In this document: one piece after another, positions 1-10,400 of the stretch
Numbering within the stretch: position 1 is the first letter of the stretch
Layout of the letters: every line of letters starts with the position of its first letter
NCBI GenBank assembly: GCA_031550405.1
Contig: JAVBOP010000070.1
Location: 1-37,766 of the forward strand
DNA from: JAVBOP01 sp031550405
GTDB taxonomy: Bacteria > Bacteroidota > Ignavibacteria > Kapaibacteriales > UBA2268
DNA: 37,766 nt
Direction: 5' to 3'
Translations under genes and position numbers: made by a program
The notes under the pieces: generated by a model
The model's input: the letters and a program-made list of their open reading frames with translations, nothing else
The model's database searches: none
What the model was told of the DNA's origin: nothing

Positions 1-59
1 TGTTTTATACTCTAAAATTGATTAAATATTGGAAAAAATGCTCAAAACATAAAAAAAAG

Positions 60-89
60 TTTGTGGAAAAGTTTTTTTTTGTTAATTTG
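60..89 (+). promoter_or_regulatory. Possible Bacteroidota-type promoter upstream of the first gene
   Basis: A TTTG at 60-63 is followed 18 bases later by TTAATTTG at 82-89. This differs at one position from the TAnnTTTG -7 element known for the Bacteroidota housekeeping sigma factor, and the spacing is in the usual range. Transcription would begin near 95, giving a leader of about 50 bases before the ATG at 144. The region is AT-rich, so chance is possible. Confidence 0.35.
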
Positions 90-143
90 GAAGTTGTCAG
101 GACTATAAATTGAATTATTGGCTACTTTTCGTTAGGAATAAAA

Positions 144-1835
144 ATGCAAATAAAAGGCTCTAAGGTTTTAATATTAGGTGGGTTTGGTCTCGTTGGCTCT
201 GCCATATCACGCAGGCTTATGGAGTTTGAGCCTGCTGAAATAGTGATCGCTTCTCTCAAAAAAGAGGAGGCGGAAAGTGCTTGCGTACTTTTGCGAGAAG
301 AATATCCAAAGGCTAATCCTGATATGTTCGTTCCGCGATGGGGCAACTTGTTTACAAGAACAGAGTGGAAAGATATGCCTTTTAATGACATAATTACCGG
401 TGAAGGTAAAAGAGTTGAGCATATAAAGGACATTTTCTTTGATTTAGACGATAATATGCTAAATCGGTCTGCCCTTTATCAAATGGTAACAGATATTAAG
501 CCAGATGTTGTAATTGATTGTATGAATACTGCTACGGGCATTGCATATCTTGATATTTATAACTCAACGGTTACGGGATTAAAAGAAATAGAAACTGCTT
601 CTTTGCAGCAAGAGACAGCAGAAATTATAATGGCAAGTTCATACATACCTCAATTAATACGGCATGTGCAGATACTATACCGTGCTTTGTGCGACGCAAA
701 TGCACAAATGTATTTTAAGATTGGTACAACAGGCACAGGCGGTATGGGGTTAAATATTCCATACACGCATAGTGAAGAACGTCCATCGAAGGTATTGATG
801 TCAAAAACGGCTGTGGGTGGTGCTCATACATTGCTCCTTTATCTATTGGCAAGAACGCCTGATGGGCCTATAGTTAAAGAAATTAAGCCTGCAGCAACAA
901 TTGCATGGAAAAGAATAGCATACGGGGAAGTAAAACGCAAGGGGCGTTCAATACCATTGGTTGATATGCCAATAGAAAAAGCACGTCCAGCAAATGGCAA
1001 GTTCGTTTTTGGCGATGTAGATGGCATAGAAGACAGTGGTGATGTGTTTAAATCAGTCTTTGTTGATACAGGTGAAAATGGGCTTTTCTCAAGAGGCGAA
1101 TTTGAGGCTATATCTGCGCTGGGACAAATGGAAATGGTTACGCCGGAGGAAATAGCAGAGTACCTTGTTTTTGAAATAAGAGGCGGCAACTCTGGCAAAG
1201 ATGTTATACAAGGACTTGATTCTATGGCACTAGGTCCTACATATAGGGCAGGCATATTGAGAAGCGTGGCTCTGGATAGTGTAAAAAGAATGGAAAAAGA
1301 ACATGGTGTTGACAGCGTAGCATTTGAATTGTTAGGTCCGCCAAGGTTATCTAAGCTGCTTTATGAAGGCTACCTAATAAGAAGAATAGCAGGTTCGATG
1401 AAACGATTTCTTGATATGTCAGTTGCTGATTTTTCCAGTAAAGCATTTGAAATTATTACAGCAGAACATACACTGAGACAGCAAATGTTGTCGATAGGAC
1501 TTGTGATATTGACGCCTGACGGTAAGAAATATTTACGTGGCAAGGATGTTAAGATTCCTGTACAGCGAGCAGAAAAAGAATATGAACTTTCATCTGAAAA
1601 TTTACAAAAATGGTGCTATGATGGTTGGATAGATTTGCGTGAAAACAATTGGCTGGATTGGCAAAACAGAATAAAAAAAATAATAAGACAGGCAAGTGAT
1701 TTAATAGGTGATACTACGGGATCAAGGTTTTATTATACTGCAAGTCATTGGGGTAATTTTGATGAATTTGATGAAGGCAAAATAGTTGGCTGGATTTTTG
1801 AATATGAAGACAAAGGCTGGCGCTTTAAAAGATAA
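144..1835 (+). CDS. Large Rossmann-fold NAD(P)-binding protein (SDR/epimerase-like)
   Basis: This 563-residue protein opens with a beta strand and the glycine-rich loop GGFGLVGSAI (about residues 12-21), the GxxGxxG signature of extended short-chain dehydrogenases and nucleotide-sugar epimerases. An acidic/hydrophobic stretch near residues 117-131 (VTDIKPDVVIDCMN) resembles the second half of such a fold. The usual YxxxK catalytic motif is not obvious, and the protein is far longer than typical epimerases (about 300-350 residues), so the C-terminal half (about 330-563) is an unassigned extension. It has no signal peptide or membrane segment, so it is probably cytoplasmic. The ATG at 144 has AGGA about 7 bases upstream. 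The next gene starts 63 bases downstream. The substrate is unknown; a dehydrogenase, epimerase or non-catalytic nucleotide-binding role are all possible. Confidence 0.75.
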   Translation: MQIKGSKVLILGGFGLVGSAISRRLMEFEPAEIVIASLKKEEAESACVLLREEYPKANPDMFVPRWGNLFTRTEWKDMPFNDIITGEGKRVEHIKDIFFDLDDNMLNRSALYQMVTDIKPDVVIDCMNTATGIAYLDIYNSTVTGLKEIETASLQQETAEIIMASSYIPQLIRHVQILYRALCDANAQMYFKIGTTGTGGMGLNIPYTHSEERPSKVLMSKTAVGGAHTLLLYLLARTPDGPIVKEIKPAATIAWKRIAYGEVKRKGRSIPLVDMPIEKARPANGKFVFGDVDGIEDSGDVFKSVFVDTGENGLFSRGEFEAISALGQMEMVTPEEIAEYLVFEIRGGNSGKDVIQGLDSMALGPTYRAGILRSVALDSVKRMEKEHGVDSVAFELLGPPRLSKLLYEGYLIRRIAGSMKRFLDMSVADFSSKAFEIITAEHTLRQQMLSIGLVILTPDGKKYLRGKDVKIPVQRAEKEYELSSENLQKWCYDGWIDLRENNWLDWQNRIKKIIRQASDLIGDTTGSRFYYTASHWGNFDEFDEGKIVGWIFEYEDKGWRFKR

Positions 1836-1898
1836 AACTAAAATTAACTTAAGAAATTATAATAACAATATTTTTAATAACAAATTTCGGAGTTCGAA

Positions 1899-4800
1899 AT
1901 GAAAAAATTATGTCTAATTGTTACCATGTTTGCATTGGTAACACTGGGATTGTGTGACTCTGCATTAGGACAAACTAAAAGTACGTTTAATCCTAGTAAC
2001 GATGATGTTTCCACAACCCCTAAACCATTTACGGAAATAGGTAATCCGAAGAATGTACCTTCTATTTCAACCGGATATTATTTTATGGATAATGGTAATC
2101 CTGGAACAGTATGGGATGCTTGGAAGCCTACGGATAATGCACTGGTTCCTACAACTGTGGAGAAAAACCTATGGTATAGGATACTTTCAGGTCCAAGACA
2201 GGTACCAATAGCCGATCGCAATGGAACCAAGGAAGGTAAAAATTATTTTAGAAATCCAGCGGAAAGTGCTTACATGTTTGATAAGAACGACAAGCAAACA
2301 CCGGTAGATTCTGTTAATGGAGCTATTGCGGGTCCAATTCCATTAGGTTTTGCTTTTTATTTTAATAGCATTCGCTATGACAGCTTTTATGTATCTACTA
2401 AAGGTGTTATAGCGTTGGTAAACAGAAGATATTTCTATAATAATAATGGTCAAAGAGTTATACCCGCGGGCATGCAAGATTGTTATGATCCTATGAGTGC
2501 AGATTGGTTTGTTGGTGGAGAACGTTCTCGACTGCAAGGCGAAGCTTCATTAAATGATGCAACGCCAGATGATTATGGGTATAAATACGTTGTGTGTGGT
2601 GGAGATATAACAAATAAACAAGGTGGCATTAGAGAAAATGTGACGAATAACTTGAATGCTAAGATAGACGGTTTTCTAACCGTTCCTGGAGGTGCATACA
2701 TAGCACCATTTTATGGACCTTTTTATTTGCCACAGTATGATACCATTCGTAAAGTAACAGATGATTATGGACAAGCTTGGTATAAAAGATCATTAAGTTC
2801 GGATAAGCTAATTATATATTATAAAAATTTAACAATACTACCCGGACAGTATGAGATACCAGGTCAGCAACGTGGATTTACTATTAGAGAACTTGGAAGG
2901 CCAAGATTGGCTGATGGGTCTAGTGATAATGATCAAATGTCGGGAAGTTGTCAGGTAGTACTTGACAGAAGGGATAGTTCTATAACATTTGTTTATGGAG
3001 AGTTTTATGGTAAAGTTAAGTATGGTGATCAATTCGGTAGCAGTCCTTATGCAGTTGTTCGGTATGAGCCTGCAGTATATCTGAGTCCATATGCACTTGT
3101 TGGTATCGGTGGATACGCTAGACACACTAACTATTCAAGTAAAGAAAGTACTGAACAAACTCCATGGGCTGGAGAATACAAACAATACACATCACAAAAT
3201 TATGGAAATCAAGCCTTCAATGCTACAAATTATGGATATATTAGTCCAAATTATTCTATAAAATTCAAACAATGGCGTAATGCGTTGAGACTTGTGGATG
3301 TGCAATATCTAACAAGAAGCAAGCAGGCAGGCTCAGGATTAGAGTATACGGAAGAAGTTAAAACAACAGATGTGCAAGATCAATATGATCCTTTTGAATT
3401 ATTTGCAGGAGAAGAAAGGTTAGGCTCGATGCAACCTGTGGCTATAGTCCAAAATTTAACAAATGAAATACAAGGAGCAAGAGGAGTAAATTTTGTTAAA
3501 CAGGATTTTCAATTTCAAGCTCGCTTCAGAGTAAGAAATATTGCTTATGATAGATTTATTTACAATAGAGTTGCAAAAGTGTCAGAATATTGTTTGCGCT
3601 TACCTGATTACACTTCTGATATAAGGTGTTCGCAAGATGAATATTCAAGCGTTAGGTATGTGGATGTTTCTGTTAACCAGGGAGAATATACTGCTGTTGA
3701 TAAGCCTATGGCAGATAATCAAAATGGGATACCAGCGTATGAATTCGCACGAATAAAGTTTCCACAGTTTTTACCTAATGAATATATTGATTTGCAAGTA
3801 GGCTTAATGGAAGCGCAAGCGATAACAGAAGCAATAAACCCTGAAACAGGCGAAGTAATAGGAGATAACTGGCCTTTTGATGATTCTTCAAAAGTTAAAT
3901 TTTGGGTAATACGGCGAATCAAAGATTTTAAAGATAATGTTTCTGATAACAATTACCATATTATAAATGGTACACCTTATCCATCAATTGAAAAATGGGT
4001 ACATAATGACAATGAAGGACCACGAGTCGTTGCTAGTACAAATAATTCAGAATATCCGATGCCTCCTTTAGGTTTGGCTTATGCTAAAAATGACGAACAA
4101 CTTATTGCAGGATTATTATCTCCTTTTATTCAAATGAATTGGAATCCGAATCCATCTAATAATAGAGTAGTTGGTGATAAAATAACTTCATTTCCTATTG
4201 ATTTGAGAAATAAAAATGGCTCTATACTTACTTTGTCTGTTCAAAGGAACTACTCAAATATAGATGCTAGAAGAGGGTTCGCTGATGCCCAATTGACAGG
4301 TCTTGAATCCAGAGTTGTTTTTAATGGTGGATATGAAAATGGTTCTATTACAGGGGCCTATAAGCCTGGATCTACTCAGCCGGGCGCTCCTTCTTTCGAT
4401 TATCTTGCTATTGAGTTTTTAAAACCAAGTGCTGATGGTATAAAAAATATAACAAACACGGGAAGCGATAATATAAAAGATTCGACGACGGGTAATAACA
4501 ATAAATATTGGAGATATAACCCTCAGTGGAATAACGGTACTATAGAAAAGACGGTAACGAATGCGCCTGCATTAGCTATATATGGTGGTGGTGGTTATTT
4601 CTTGGGTTGGTCTTATGCTGACAAAAAAATATATAAACCTATTAGTTGGAATGATACTATTATGTACAATAACAAAGTCGTAGCCGGTATTATGTATAAT
4701 CCTTATGACAATGGTTTTGATTATGAATTTTATAAATATTCAGTGCCAATACCTGATTATTATAGTGACGGTGCGTTTGATGGTGGAAAAAACTTTAGAT

Positions 4801-6869
4801 TTAGAATAAGAACAATTGAAACCAACGGAGCTTCTGGAGATAATTTAGGAGATTCAGACCATCCTGGTGATCCATCTGGTGATGATATATTTTTTATTGA
4901 TAATGTAGCTATTGTTAGTCCTAATTCTAATAAAACGCCGGATATAGAAGTTGAAGCAGTCAAAATAATTTGGCCATATGCAGTGGTGCCTGCTTCTCAA
5001 GCTAACGATTTAAGTGTATTAGTACGTTTGTCTAATGTATCAGTACACGATGCAATTCCGTTTATTATTAAAACTAAAATATTTAAAGGTACTGATACTA
5101 AAAGTTTGCCTGTATATTGTCGTACAATACAACAATCTAGTTTGAAATCAGGTAGTAGTATAGAGTTGACATTCCCTCAGTTTAATGCACGTGGATTTGC
5201 TGATCCAGGTACTACTAAATTTACATTGCAAACTATGGTTATTTATCCTGGTAATGATATGGACAGGACAAACGATACTACATATTCTACATTTGATTTA
5301 GAATTTGGTTCTGAAATTGCTTATATCAAAGGAGGTTCAAATGATGTAAATGCTGAAACAGGCGGTACGGGCAGAGGCTTGAGCTTATGGGGTGCTTCTT
5401 TTTCTGGTTTTAATCAGCAAGGTCCACAAACAATGGCTACTCTTAGAGACAAATCTGGCTATAGAAATTATTATTTTGGGAATGTGCCATGGACTGATTA
5501 CATAGCAGGTGGAAGTTTGCAAAGATTGCTTCCTGGTTATCCAGGTCCAATCAATGGTGTCCTTTCTGGGCAAATTGCAGTGAAATTTGTTTTATCTGCT
5601 TCCGATACTATAAGAGGTGCCATAGCGATGTTTGCTAACGCAAACCAAGCATTTGATGACATCGCATTCAGTGTTTATCCAAATACAGCAACAGATGTAC
5701 CAGCATCAAACAAAATAGCCAATTCTGAGACATTGTATGCAAGGAGATTGCTTGCAAAGAATTCATTGGGAGAAGAGAGTATTACCCCCGCTAAAGCAGG
5801 AGAATATGTAACATATGAATTTGAAAAGCCTTTATATCTTGAAAAAGGTACTTATTGGATTGCTATTGCACAGTTAGGTGAAACAGGCATAGAACTTGCT
5901 GCTTCAGGTAGCCGAATGGCAATGAAAACAACTAAAATCAGTGCTAATAACCAAGGTGTACTAGGTGGAGATGGATGGCAATTAATGGTTGATAAAAAAT
6001 TGAGAAAACCAAAGGTTGATAAAGAATATGGAAATGTTTATGAAAATAATAATATTTTTGCATACCAAAATATTATAAATGAAGGTGCATGGCAGCCATT
6101 TATGCCCACTCGAGGCCATGTAGCTTATGCGCATCTAGATCATTTTGGAGCTCTACCAGCAGGCAATAAAGAGTACAATACTCTTACAAGAGGAACATGG
6201 CTTCCATTGTTAAAACCATACTTTGGACTTAAAACAATAGAACCAGATACTGCGCATTATCCATGTTCTGATGACGTGAATCCTGTTGAGCTTGTCTCTC
6301 TTAATGGTACTGCCCGTAGCAATGGTGTAGAACTTGTTTGGGAAACTGCTTCGGAAGTAGATAACTATGGTTTCTATATCGAAAGAGCAAATTCAGAGGA
6401 AAATAACTGGACAGAACTTGATTTTGTTAGAGGCGCTGGAAATGCAACTACTGCGAGAACATACAAATACATGGATACAAATGTTGTGAATGGAAGTACT
6501 TATCTATACAGATTGACTCAAATGGATAGCGATGGTACTCTTTCTTGCCACAATGATAATATCGTAAAAGTAACTTATGACAACGAAAGAAGTATTGCGC
6601 TTGAACAAAATTCACCTAATCCGTTCAATGACAAGACAAGAATTAAGCTATATATGCCTGACGCAGAAATGGCACGAGTTGAAGTTGTTGATATATTTGG
6701 AAAAGTAGTTCGCGTCCTTGCTGATGGCGAGCTGAAAGGTAATTTAATGTTCGAGTGGGATGGCAGAGATCATGCCGGAACTCAGGTAGCAACAGGTAAT
6801 TATCTATTGAGATTAACTGCTGGCGACAATGTAGTTTCAAAGAAAATGAGCTATATCAAGAATAATTAA
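1899..6869 (+). CDS. Very large secreted protein with T9SS type A sorting domain
   Basis: A 1656-residue protein with a clear signal peptide (MKKLCLIVTM start, hydrophobic core, cleavage after ALG near residue 24). Most of its length is a Gly/Asn/Tyr-rich extracellular region that I cannot assign. Residues of about 1460-1560 (containing GVELVWETASEVDNYGFYIE) resemble the fibronectin-III-like module that often precedes T9SS signals. From about residue 1568, SPNPFND and the strands ending in GNYLLRLTAGDN form a type A T9SS C-terminal domain of about 88 residues. T9SS cargo crosses the outer membrane and is released or attached to the surface, losing this domain. It is followed by a strong terminator at 6892-6928. 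It could be an adhesin or surface-layer component; there is no sign of an enzyme active site. Confidence 0.9.
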   Translation: MKKLCLIVTMFALVTLGLCDSALGQTKSTFNPSNDDVSTTPKPFTEIGNPKNVPSISTGYYFMDNGNPGTVWDAWKPTDNALVPTTVEKNLWYRILSGPRQVPIADRNGTKEGKNYFRNPAESAYMFDKNDKQTPVDSVNGAIAGPIPLGFAFYFNSIRYDSFYVSTKGVIALVNRRYFYNNNGQRVIPAGMQDCYDPMSADWFVGGERSRLQGEASLNDATPDDYGYKYVVCGGDITNKQGGIRENVTNNLNAKIDGFLTVPGGAYIAPFYGPFYLPQYDTIRKVTDDYGQAWYKRSLSSDKLIIYYKNLTILPGQYEIPGQQRGFTIRELGRPRLADGSSDNDQMSGSCQVVLDRRDSSITFVYGEFYGKVKYGDQFGSSPYAVVRYEPAVYLSPYALVGIGGYARHTNYSSKESTEQTPWAGEYKQYTSQNYGNQAFNATNYGYISPNYSIKFKQWRNALRLVDVQYLTRSKQAGSGLEYTEEVKTTDVQDQYDPFELFAGEERLGSMQPVAIVQNLTNEIQGARGVNFVKQDFQFQARFRVRNIAYDRFIYNRVAKVSEYCLRLPDYTSDIRCSQDEYSSVRYVDVSVNQGEYTAVDKPMADNQNGIPAYEFARIKFPQFLPNEYIDLQVGLMEAQAITEAINPETGEVIGDNWPFDDSSKVKFWVIRRIKDFKDNVSDNNYHIINGTPYPSIEKWVHNDNEGPRVVASTNNSEYPMPPLGLAYAKNDEQLIAGLLSPFIQMNWNPNPSNNRVVGDKITSFPIDLRNKNGSILTLSVQRNYSNIDARRGFADAQLTGLESRVVFNGGYENGSITGAYKPGSTQPGAPSFDYLAIEFLKPSADGIKNITNTGSDNIKDSTTGNNNKYWRYNPQWNNGTIEKTVTNAPALAIYGGGGYFLGWSYADKKIYKPISWNDTIMYNNKVVAGIMYNPYDNGFDYEFYKYSVPIPDYYSDGAFDGGKNFRFRIRTIETNGASGDNLGDSDHPGDPSGDDIFFIDNVAIVSPNSNKTPDIEVEAVKIIWPYAVVPASQANDLSVLVRLSNVSVHDAIPFIIKTKIFKGTDTKSLPVYCRTIQQSSLKSGSSIELTFPQFNARGFADPGTTKFTLQTMVIYPGNDMDRTNDTTYSTFDLEFGSEIAYIKGGSNDVNAETGGTGRGLSLWGASFSGFNQQGPQTMATLRDKSGYRNYYFGNVPWTDYIAGGSLQRLLPGYPGPINGVLSGQIAVKFVLSASDTIRGAIAMFANANQAFDDIAFSVYPNTATDVPASNKIANSETLYARRLLAKNSLGEESITPAKAGEYVTYEFEKPLYLEKGTYWIAIAQLGETGIELAASGSRMAMKTTKISANNQGVLGGDGWQLMVDKKLRKPKVDKEYGNVYENNNIFAYQNIINEGAWQPFMPTRGHVAYAHLDHFGALPAGNKEYNTLTRGTWLPLLKPYFGLKTIEPDTAHYPCSDDVNPVELVSLNGTARSNGVELVWETASEVDNYGFYIERANSEENNWTELDFVRGAGNATTARTYKYMDTNVVNGSTYLYRLTQMDSDGTLSCHNDNIVKVTYDNERSIALEQNSPNPFNDKTRIKLYMPDAEMARVEVVDIFGKVVRVLADGELKGNLMFEWDGRDHAGTQVATGNYLLRLTAGDNVVSKKMSYIKNN

Positions 6870-6891
6870 TCTTAGATTGGCTTGAAATCAT

Positions 6892-6928
6892 GGCTCTCTG
6901 TGTAGCAAAGCAGAGAGCCTATTTTTTT
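6892..6928 (+). terminator. Rho-independent terminator after the large T9SS gene
   Basis: A perfect 9-base-pair stem, GGCTCTCTG (6892-6900) with CAGAGAGCC (6911-6919), has a 10-base loop and is followed by a run of seven T. It lies 22 bases after the stop codon of the 1656-residue gene and before the HIT gene, separating the two transcription units. Confidence 0.9.
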
Positions 6929-6955
6929 ATAAAAAACCTTTACAAGGAGACCAAA

Positions 6956-7294
6956 ATGAGTGAATCAATATTTTCAAAAATCATTAAACGTGAAATACCG
7001 GCGGACATAGTATATGAAAATCAAGATGTAATAGCTATCAACGATATCAATCCCATAGCGCCCATACATATACTTATTATTCCCAAAATTCAAATACCTA
7101 CAACGAACGATTTGAACGAAGAAAATATACATATAGTCAGCAAAATGATGCTTGCAGCGGTTGAAATCGCCAAGCAGAAAGGAATTGAACAAAAAGGATA
7201 TCGTCTCATTATGAATTGCAACGAACATGGGGGACAGACTGTTTTTCATATTCATTGTCATCTGCTTGGCGGAAAGCAGCTAAGCTGGGGATAA
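6956..7294 (+). CDS. HIT-family (histidine triad) nucleotide hydrolase
   Basis: A 112-residue protein of the usual size for the Hint/PKCI branch of the HIT superfamily. It begins SIFSKIIKREIPADIVYE, the conserved Hint N-terminus, and ends with the triad HIHCHLLGG, where H98, H100 and H102 follow the HxHxH pattern; family members hydrolyse nucleoside phosphoramidates and similar substrates. The start at 6956 is chosen because AAGGAGA lies 7 bases upstream and the protein then begins like its relatives. An in-frame ATG at 6890 falls next to the terminator hairpin and is rejected. Probably cytoplasmic and monocistronic. Confidence 0.93.
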   Translation: MSESIFSKIIKREIPADIVYENQDVIAINDINPIAPIHILIIPKIQIPTTNDLNEENIHIVSKMMLAAVEIAKQKGIEQKGYRLIMNCNEHGGQTVFHIHCHLLGGKQLSWG

Positions 7295-7316
7295 TTTTGC
7301 GAAATAATTTTCCCGG

Positions 7317-7360
7317 TTAGTTATATATGAGGCATAACCAAAAATTTTTGATATAACTAA
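7317..7360. repeat. Inverted repeat TTAGTTATAT/ATATAACTAA before the RND gene
   Basis: TTAGTTATAT (7317-7326) and ATATAACTAA (7351-7360) are perfect 10-base inverted arms separated by 24 bases, in the gap between the HIT gene and the RND pump. No T-run follows, so it is not a standard terminator. It could be an operator or a structured leader. AT-rich sequence makes chance arms more likely. Confidence 0.35.
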
Positions 7361-7433
7361 ACACAATTTATCAGGTCTAAAAGATTAGGAGGCAAAAATT
7401 GGCAAAATTACTGCCAGTCCAACAACATATTTA

Positions 7434-7451
7434 TTAAAAAATATTCATAAA
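7434..7451 (+). repeat. Recurrent AT-rich 18-base motif, copy A
   Basis: The exact sequence TTAAAAAATATTCATAAA ends 33 bases before the start codon of the RND gene. The same 18 bases occur at 20937-20954 and 24407-24424, and close variants lie upstream of other start codons. Its role is unknown; a leader or promoter element is the simplest reading. Confidence 0.6.
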
Positions 7452-7484
7452 TATTGAAAATATTATAATTAAAAGAAGTAAACT

Positions 7485-10400
7485 ATGACTTTATCAGAGC
7501 TTAGCATAAATCGTCCGGTGCTTGCTACCGTGATAGTGCTTATAATATTTATTATGGGCATTATTGGATACACATATCTCGGGGTACGGGAATATCCTAA
7601 TGTCGATAACCCTATTATTTCTGTGAATGTATCGTATCCGGGTGCCAATGCCGATGTTATTGAGAGCCAGATTACCGAGCCTTTGGAACAGAATATAAAC
7701 GGCATTCCCGGTATCCGTTCGCTGTCGAGTTCGAGCAGCCAGGGACAGTGCCGTATTACTGTCGAATTTGAGCTTAGTGTTGATATGGAAACTGCCGCCA
7801 ATGATGTTCGGGATAAGGTATCTCGGGCGCAGCGGCTTTTGCCGAGCGATTGCGATCCGCCAACTGTGGAAAAAGCTGACGCCGATGCAAGCCCTATCAT
7901 GCAGGTTACGGTGCAAAGCGAGAAACGGTCTTTACTGGAGATTAGCGAAATAGCAGATTTAACCGTCAAAGAGCGGTTGCAGACGGTATCTAATGTTAGC
8001 TCTGTGCAGATATGGGGTGAAAAGCGGTATGCGATGCGGCTATGGCTTGATCCTGCTAAAATGGCGGCATATAACATCACTCCATTGGATGTAAAGCAAG
8101 CTATAGACAGGGAAAATGTTGAGCTGCCGTCTGGCAGTATCGAAGGCGATAAGGTGCAGCTAAGCATACGCACTTTGGGTTTGATTTCATCATCAGAGGA
8201 ATTTAACAATATCATTATTAAGCAAAGCGATTATAATGTGGTTCGCTTTGGAGATATTGGCACGGCAGAAATAGACGCTGAAGATTACAGGTCGTTTTTG
8301 ACTTGCAATGGAACACCCGGTGTCAGTGTTGTAATCATACCTCAGCCCGGTGCAAACCAAATCGAGATTGCCGACGAAGTAGCAAGGCGCATGAAGGAGA
8401 TAAAGAAAGACCTGCCGGAAGATGTGGTATTGGATATTGCATTTGACAATACAAGATTCATAAGGGCATCAATTAACGAGGTGCAGGAAACGCTATACAT
8501 TGCATTTGTTCTTGTAGTACTAATCATATTCTTTTTCCTGCGCGATTGGCGTGTAACCCTTGTGCCATGCACTGTTATACCCGTTTCACTTATTGGCGCA
8601 TTCTTCGTAATGTACATATTCAACTTCTCCATCAACGTGCTATCAATGCTTGCAGTGGTATTGGCTGTCGGCTTGGTGGTTGATGATGCCATCGTTGTAA
8701 CCGAGAACATTTATTTGCGCATAGAGCGCGGCATGAAGCCGAAACAGGCAGGTATAGAAGGCTCAAAGGAAATATTCTTTGCCGTAATATCGACCACTAT
8801 AACATTGGTTGCTGTGTTTTTCCCCATTGTATTTATGCAGGGCATGACCGGCAGGCTGTTCAGGGAGTTCAGCATTGTAGTTTCGGGTGCTGTTATCATC
8901 TCCGCCTTTGTGGCACTGACATTTACGCCTATGATATCCACCAAGATACTAAAGAGGAAGGAGAAAGAAAATTGGCTGTATAGCAAGACAGAGCCGTTCT
9001 TTTCGGGCATGAACAGCATATATAGCCGTGCGTTAAAGTATTTGCTGGCGCATAAAATCATAGCATTGCCCTTTGTCATTATCATTCTTGGAATTATTGC
9101 CTTTTTGGCTACATCAATACCGTCTGAAATGGCACCGCTCGAAGACAGATCGCAAGTGATGATAAATACACGTGTTCCGGAGGGAGCTACTTATGAATAT
9201 TACAGGGATTATACAATGCGCATCTCTCAATTGGCTGATTCCATAGTGCCGGAAAGGAAGCTCAATATCACACTGGTGCGTTCGTCTCGCGGAATGGTAA
9301 GGATTGTACTGGATGATATAAAAGACAGGTCGCGTACCCAAATGGATATAGCGCAGTCTCTTGCAAAAGCCACCCGCAAGGAAACACAGGCTATGGCACT
9401 TGTACAGCAGCAATCAACCTTTGGCAGCAGAAGGGCAAGCATGCCTGTGCAGTATATATTGCAGGCTCCAACCCTTGACAAACTGGAGAAGTTTATACCT
9501 GAATTTATGGATAAGGTAAATGAAAGCCCCATGTTCCAGATGGCGGATGTTGATTTGCGGTTCAATAAGCCTGAAACGCAGATAGAGATAAACAGAGATA
9601 AGGCTGCACTGCTGGGTGTAAGCACGCTATCCATAGGGCAAACCCTGCAATATGCACTAAGCGGCCAGCGCATGGGATACTTTTATATGAATGGCAAGCA
9701 ATATCAGATACTTGCAGAAATAAACCGCCAGCAGCGCAATATGCCGCTATACCTAAAGTCATTATATGTCAAAAATAGTGACGGCAATATGATTCAATTG
9801 GATAATATTGTCGATATGAAAGAGGCAGCCGCTCCTCCGCAACTTTATAGATATAACAGATTTAACTCTGCTACCGTATCGGCAGGGCTGGCACAGGGCG
9901 TTACTTTGGGCGAGGGATTGGACGAGATGGATAGAATCGCCAAAGAGACATTGGACGAGACATTTCGCACGGCATTAACAGGTGAATCCAAAGATTTTCG
10001 TGAAAGCTCATCAAGCCTAATGTTTGCCTTTGTGCTTGCATTAGTGCTGATATTTCTGATACTTTCTGCTCAGTTCGAGAGCTTCAAAGATCCGCTAATC
10101 ATCATGTTCACAGTGCCGCTGGCAATTGCAGGGGCATTGATATTTATGTACTTCAGCGGCATAACCATGAATATTTTCAGTGAAATAGGAATCATTATGC
10201 TTATCGGCTTGGTAGCGAAAAACGGCATATTAATAGTCGAGTTTGCCAACCAAAAGCAGGAGGCAGGCATGAGCAAAATTGAAGCTATCCAGAGCGCCGC
10301 CGCCCAGCGTTTGCGCCCTATATTGATGACCAGCTTTTCAACCATACTTGGCATATTGCCGCTGATGTTTGCAAGTGGCGAAGGCGCCAACAGCCGTATA

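Noticed and set aside
7469..8215. A 248-residue minus-strand frame opposite the RND gene
   Set aside because: It is the shadow of a well-supported transporter; its serine-rich composition is typical of antisense frames.
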